From: Campylobacterota bacterium
GTDB lineage: Bacteria; Campylobacterota; Campylobacteria; Campylobacterales; Nitratiruptoraceae
Reading direction: 5' to 3'
DNA: 56,440 nt
Assembly: GCA_009659895.1 (NCBI GenBank)
Contig: PUXX01000021.1
Span: 1-56,440, forward strand
Shown one piece after another: positions 55,996 through 56,440 of this stretch; within the stretch, counting starts at the first letter, position 1; each line of letters begins with the position of its first letter. Made by a program: the position numbers and the translations under genes. The notes below the pieces were generated by a model. That model was not told where the DNA came from. It searched no databases and worked only from the letters and a program-made list of their open reading frames with translations.

Positions 55996-56440
55996 TGGAT
56001 TTTTTGAAAAACGCCGATCCGGCGGTCTATGATATCTTGGAAAAAGAGCTCCAAAGACAGACCGATCATCTGGAGATGATCGCGAGCGAGAACTTCACCA
56101 GCCCGGCTGTGATGGAGGCGATGGGGAGTATCTTTACCAACAAATATGCCGAAGGGTACCCTGGCAAACGCTATTATGGCGGATGTGAGTGGGCCGATGC
56201 GGTGGAGGAGCTGGCTATCCAGAGGGCCAAAGAGCTCTTTGGATGTGAGTTTGCCAATGTCCAGCCCCATTCTGGCAGCCAGGCCAACCAAGGGGTCTAC
56301 CTGGCACTCCTCAAGCCCTATGACAAGATCTTAGGGATGGATCTTAGTCACGGCGGACACCTCACCCACGGTGCCAAGGTCAATGCCAGCGGCAAGATCT
56401 ACCAAAGCTTCTTCTACGGCGTTAACGGCGAGGGGTGGAT
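55995..56440 (+). CDS. glyA: Serine hydroxymethyltransferase GlyA, 5' part only
   Basis: The first 148 codons of glyA, cut by the right edge of the window. The opening reads [20 protein letters not shown], then [53 protein letters not shown], all characteristic of SHMT. The enzyme makes glycine and methylene-tetrahydrofolate from serine using pyridoxal phosphate. It is translationally coupled to lysS. The catalytic lysine region lies beyond the window. It is not listed in the ORF track. Confidence 0.97.
   Translation, partial: MDFLKNADPAVYDILEKELQRQTDHLEMIASENFTSPAVMEAMGSIFTNKYAEGYPGKRYYGGCEWADAVEELAIQRAKELFGCEFANVQPHSGSQANQGVYLALLKPYDKILGMDLSHGGHLTHGAKVNASGKIYQSFFYGVNGEGW

Overview
The window is a gene-dense piece of bacterial chromosome that reads as Campylobacterota (former Epsilonproteobacteria). 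The strongest marker is hobA, the DnaA-binding initiation factor known from this phylum, in the order rppH-lysC-hobA-holB-folP. Supporting signs are a short HrcA upstream of grpE-dnaK, a gatC-pilT-cvpA-lysS-glyA string, an rpsF-ssb-rpsR operon and a short-form hisG. The exact genus cannot be fixed from sequence alone; a chemolithotrophic vent or marine relative is a reasonable guess. I see no rRNA or tRNA gene, insertion sequence, prophage, CRISPR array or origin. No gap between genes exceeds 300 bases; the longest are about 200 bases, beside hrcA and beside the Fur/PerR-family gene.

Layout. 1-2331 (minus): the 5' end of telA, xpaC, an unlisted 28-codon membrane-peptide ORF and a dihydroorotase homologue that has lost its metal-binding histidines. 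2321-6968: a thiol-redox and protein-repair block (exported thioredoxin, dsbD, a DUF255/YyaL protein, msrA). 6965-9450: a small membrane protein whose coding end contains a strong intrinsic terminator, facing a 723-residue exported protein of unknown function. 9500-13289 (minus): hrcA-grpE-dnaK plus a family-6 uracil/hypoxanthine-DNA glycosylase, with a clear promoter and an imperfect CIRCE operator. 13484-15302: rpsO, an Rrf2 regulator and a DHH phosphoesterase. 15304-26553 (minus): an eleven-gene run (rppH, lysC, hobA, holB, folP, an RlmI-like methyltransferase, ligA, tlyA, ribF, an exported second DUF255 protein, cmoA), almost all overlapping.

26614-35162 (mostly plus): hemW, a small exported protein, tatB-tatC-queA, sixA, a small membrane protein, xth, a ClC-type antiporter/channel, a Fur/PerR regulator, a YceI-like protein and nhaA. 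35115-41733 (minus): a UbiB-family kinase with a phasin-like coiled-coil protein, a PDZ-less Deg protease, dprA, a DASS transporter, a divergent polysaccharide deacetylase and ilvC. 41830-48614 (plus): ppc, rnr, holA, rpsF-ssb-rpsR. 48607-52406 (minus): a YfgM-like anchored protein, a BamB-like lipoprotein, an unknown protein, coaX, hisG and a methyltransferase. 52494-56440 (plus): gatC, pilT, cvpA, lysS and the 5' part of glyA.

Most of the content is housekeeping, and I found no convincing new multi-gene defence or mobile system. The items most worth a second look are the terminator inside a coding region, the pseudo-dihydroorotase, the two DUF255 paralogues in different compartments, the signal-peptide-encoding overlap of ribF with the second DUF255 gene, the YfgM/BamB-like pair, the possible S6:S18 leader, the palindromes over two promoters, and a patchy depletion of the tetranucleotide CTAG that coincides with the redox block, nhaA and lysS.
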